Shown: piece after piece, positions 62,519 to 64,000 of the stretch | How the letters are laid out: each line of letters begins with the position of its first letter | Numbering within the stretch: position 1 is the first letter of the stretch | Program-made: the position numbers and the translations under genes | The notes under the pieces: model-generated | What the model saw: the letters and a program-made list of their open reading frames with translations, nothing else | What the model was told of the DNA's origin: nothing | Databases searched by the model: none | DNA from: Alteromonas mediterranea DE | GTDB taxonomy: Bacteria; Pseudomonadota; Gammaproteobacteria; Enterobacterales; Alteromonadaceae | Reading direction: 5' to 3' | DNA length: 64,000 nt | Assembly: GCF_000020585.3 (NCBI RefSeq) | Contig: NC_011138.3 | Coordinates: 3,017,596 to 3,081,595, forward strand

Positions 62519-63931
62519 TTATCGTCCTTTGCCGAATAACACAACTTCCACTGTGCGAATTAAAATAAGTATATCGAGTAGCAAGCTCTGATGTTTAACG
62601 TAGTACAAGTCAAATTTAAGCTTTTCCATAGAATCTTCTACACTGGCTCCGTAGGGATAATTTAACTGTGCCCACCCGGCCAAACCCGGCTTAACATTGT
62701 GTCGTTGATTGTAATAAGGCACTTCTCTGACAAGCTGCTCAACAAACTGTGGCCTTTCTGGACGAGGACCAATGAATGCCATTTCACCTTTAAAAACATT
62801 CAGCAATTGGGGGAGCTCGTCTATTCGGTATTTTCTCATAATGTGCCCGATACGCGTCACACGGTCGTCATTTTTACTGGCCCATTTTGCACCGTTTTTT
62901 TCTGCATCTGGTTTCATACTGCGAAACTTGATAATTTTAAATAATTTACCATTAAGCCCTACACGCTCTTGTTTATAAAAAACAGATACGCCAGTTCGCC
63001 TTCCATCGTCACAATAAATAATAAAGGCAGTGAAAAGCATAATAGGCCATACAAGCAAAAATATAATGAGCGCAAGGACGCAATTGAATGTGTAATCAAG
63101 CGCATCACGCAAGTAATTCTGACTTTGAAAACCGTTAGAGTAAATCACCCAACTAGGGTACATTAAGTTCACGACGATTTGCCCTGTTTCTCGCTCCATA
63201 AAGTCAAGAAGTTCAGTAACCTCTATTCCCCGCAATCTGCATTCGAATAGGGCTTCCACAGGCAATGTCCCTCTCCTCTGGTCACAGGCTATGACAATCT
63301 CTTCTATATCATTGTCTGAGATAAACTTTTGAAAATTGCCGTCCACCATGAGATGAATGATTTTTTCTTTCCTTATTCCATTCTCTCTGTTGTCACCAGG
63401 TATAGGAACGAATCCCACTAATTCAAAGCCAATTCTATCGACGTCGCGTCGCATACGTTTTTCAATAATTGATGCACGCTCACCTGCACCTATTACCAAG
63501 ATTCGAACTTTGCCAAGCCCAAGTAGACCTAACCGATTGGTAAAGTACCTAAACACCACCAACGTGATAATTATTAAACACACCGATGCCGGCAAGAAAT
63601 AAGAGTCCATAACCAGCTCGTTAAAAAGTGCTCGAGTAAGTACCTCTACTAAAAAATAGCTGAGTCCGACGCTTACGAAAATACGACGAATAATACCTCT
63701 AAACGTTTCTCTCAATTTTGCCTCATAAAGACCTACAGATAATGAGCAAAGTAAAATTGAAACCGTCAACATACCTACATTAATAATCAATTTCTCGACA
63801 GACACACTTGCCGATAATCCGACCTGAGTGAGAATAAAATGAGAAATGTACCCCATGTAGGCTATGAGCAACGCTTCGGTTATTACAAGTATGTTCGATC
63901 GTTTATTCTGATTGCGCTTACTTACTGCCAC
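62519..63931 (-). CDS. Initiating sugar-phosphate transferase, TIGR03013 XrtA/PEP-CTERM family
   Basis: A 470-residue polyisoprenyl-phosphate hexose-1-phosphate transferase with four N-terminal helices, a CoA-binding-like domain starting near 'RILVIGAGERASIIEKR', one further helix and the catalytic part 'GLNGKLFKIIKFRSMKPDAE', 'FIGPRPERPQFVEQLV' and 'KPGLAGWAQLNYPYG'. This is the EpsB/WcaJ-type enzyme that starts repeat-unit synthesis. The start is GTG 63931. Upstream genes of the same operon probably lie beyond the right edge. Confidence 0.93.
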   Translation of the reverse strand: MAVSKRNQNKRSNILVITEALLIAYMGYISHFILTQVGLSASVSVEKLIINVGMLTVSILLCSLSVGLYEAKLRETFRGIIRRIFVSVGLSYFLVEVLTRALFNELVMDSYFLPASVCLIIITLVVFRYFTNRLGLLGLGKVRILVIGAGERASIIEKRMRRDVDRIGFELVGFVPIPGDNRENGIRKEKIIHLMVDGNFQKFISDNDIEEIVIACDQRRGTLPVEALFECRLRGIEVTELLDFMERETGQIVVNLMYPSWVIYSNGFQSQNYLRDALDYTFNCVLALIIFLLVWPIMLFTAFIIYCDDGRRTGVSVFYKQERVGLNGKLFKIIKFRSMKPDAEKNGAKWASKNDDRVTRIGHIMRKYRIDELPQLLNVFKGEMAFIGPRPERPQFVEQLVREVPYYNQRHNVKPGLAGWAQLNYPYGASVEDSMEKLKFDLYYVKHQSLLLDILILIRTVEVVLFGKGR

Positions 63932-64000
63932 CCCTGGCCCCCTAAAACTTCAGCGTTTGTCCCATCATAAATGGATTTATTACAATAGACTAGAATTGTT

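Overview
This window is a large exopolysaccharide (EPS) and protein-sorting island from a marine gammaproteobacterium, most likely an Alteromonas or close relative. The assignment rests on the exosortase A (XrtA/EpsH) set fused to EpsI, a PEP-CTERM-type protein with a degenerate 'SSPAT' box, a PrsT-type TPR lipoprotein, the XrtA-associated acyltransferase, FemAB protein, amidotransferase, deacetylases and glycosyltransferases, and moderate-to-low GC. No tRNA, rRNA or CRISPR array was seen.

Layout. 1-581 is the end of a FAD-linked oxidase. 578-3613 (minus) is a compact operon with a Tat-exported protein, a PqqD-like peptide chaperone, an HprK-related kinase and a nucleotidyltransferase, which looks like a peptide or protein modification cassette. 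3968-5637 carries a YdcF protein and the XrtA-associated acyltransferase. 5783-6500 is a decayed IS66 element. 6880-10613 (minus) holds the PEP-CTERM protein, with a sigma-54-type promoter and a terminator, and PrsT. 10884-25133 (plus) is a close-packed EPS operon: FemAB-like proteins, a YetA/PcRGLX-like lyase homologue, glycosyltransferases, a deacetylase, the asparagine-synthase-like amidotransferase and a sulfotransferase. 25102-36136 (minus) holds a flippase, an O-antigen-ligase-like protein, two glycosyltransferases, a secreted propeller-like protein and a GtrA/GtrB/GT-C group whose GtrB gene is frameshifted.

36379-42730 is one OafA-like acyltransferase/SGNH gene broken by two different IS66 elements. 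Each has an intact 8-bp target duplication, and removing both restores a 646-residue reading frame. The second IS66 carries a DUF413/MaoP-like gene in place of the catalytic core of its tnpC, plus another passenger gene. 42842-54623 (minus) is a second glycan module with glycosyltransferases, two sulfotransferases, a flippase, WbqC, a DegT aminotransferase and a KpsS-like protein. 54813-57660 (plus) has the XrtA-associated sugar transferase, a hexapeptide acyltransferase and a secreted beta-helix protein. 57614-63931 (minus) is the conserved XrtA core: flippase, glycosyltransferase, XrtA-EpsI, deacetylase and the initiating sugar-phosphate transferase, probably continuing beyond the right edge.

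Working together (inference): the initiating transferase loads undecaprenyl phosphate, the many glycosyltransferases build one or more repeat units decorated with sulfate, acyl and amide or amino groups, three flippases export them, and XrtA processes PEP-CTERM proteins that associate with the polymer. The three flippases, opposed operons meeting by tail overlaps, and insertion sequences suggest a mosaic, fast-changing surface-glycan island.
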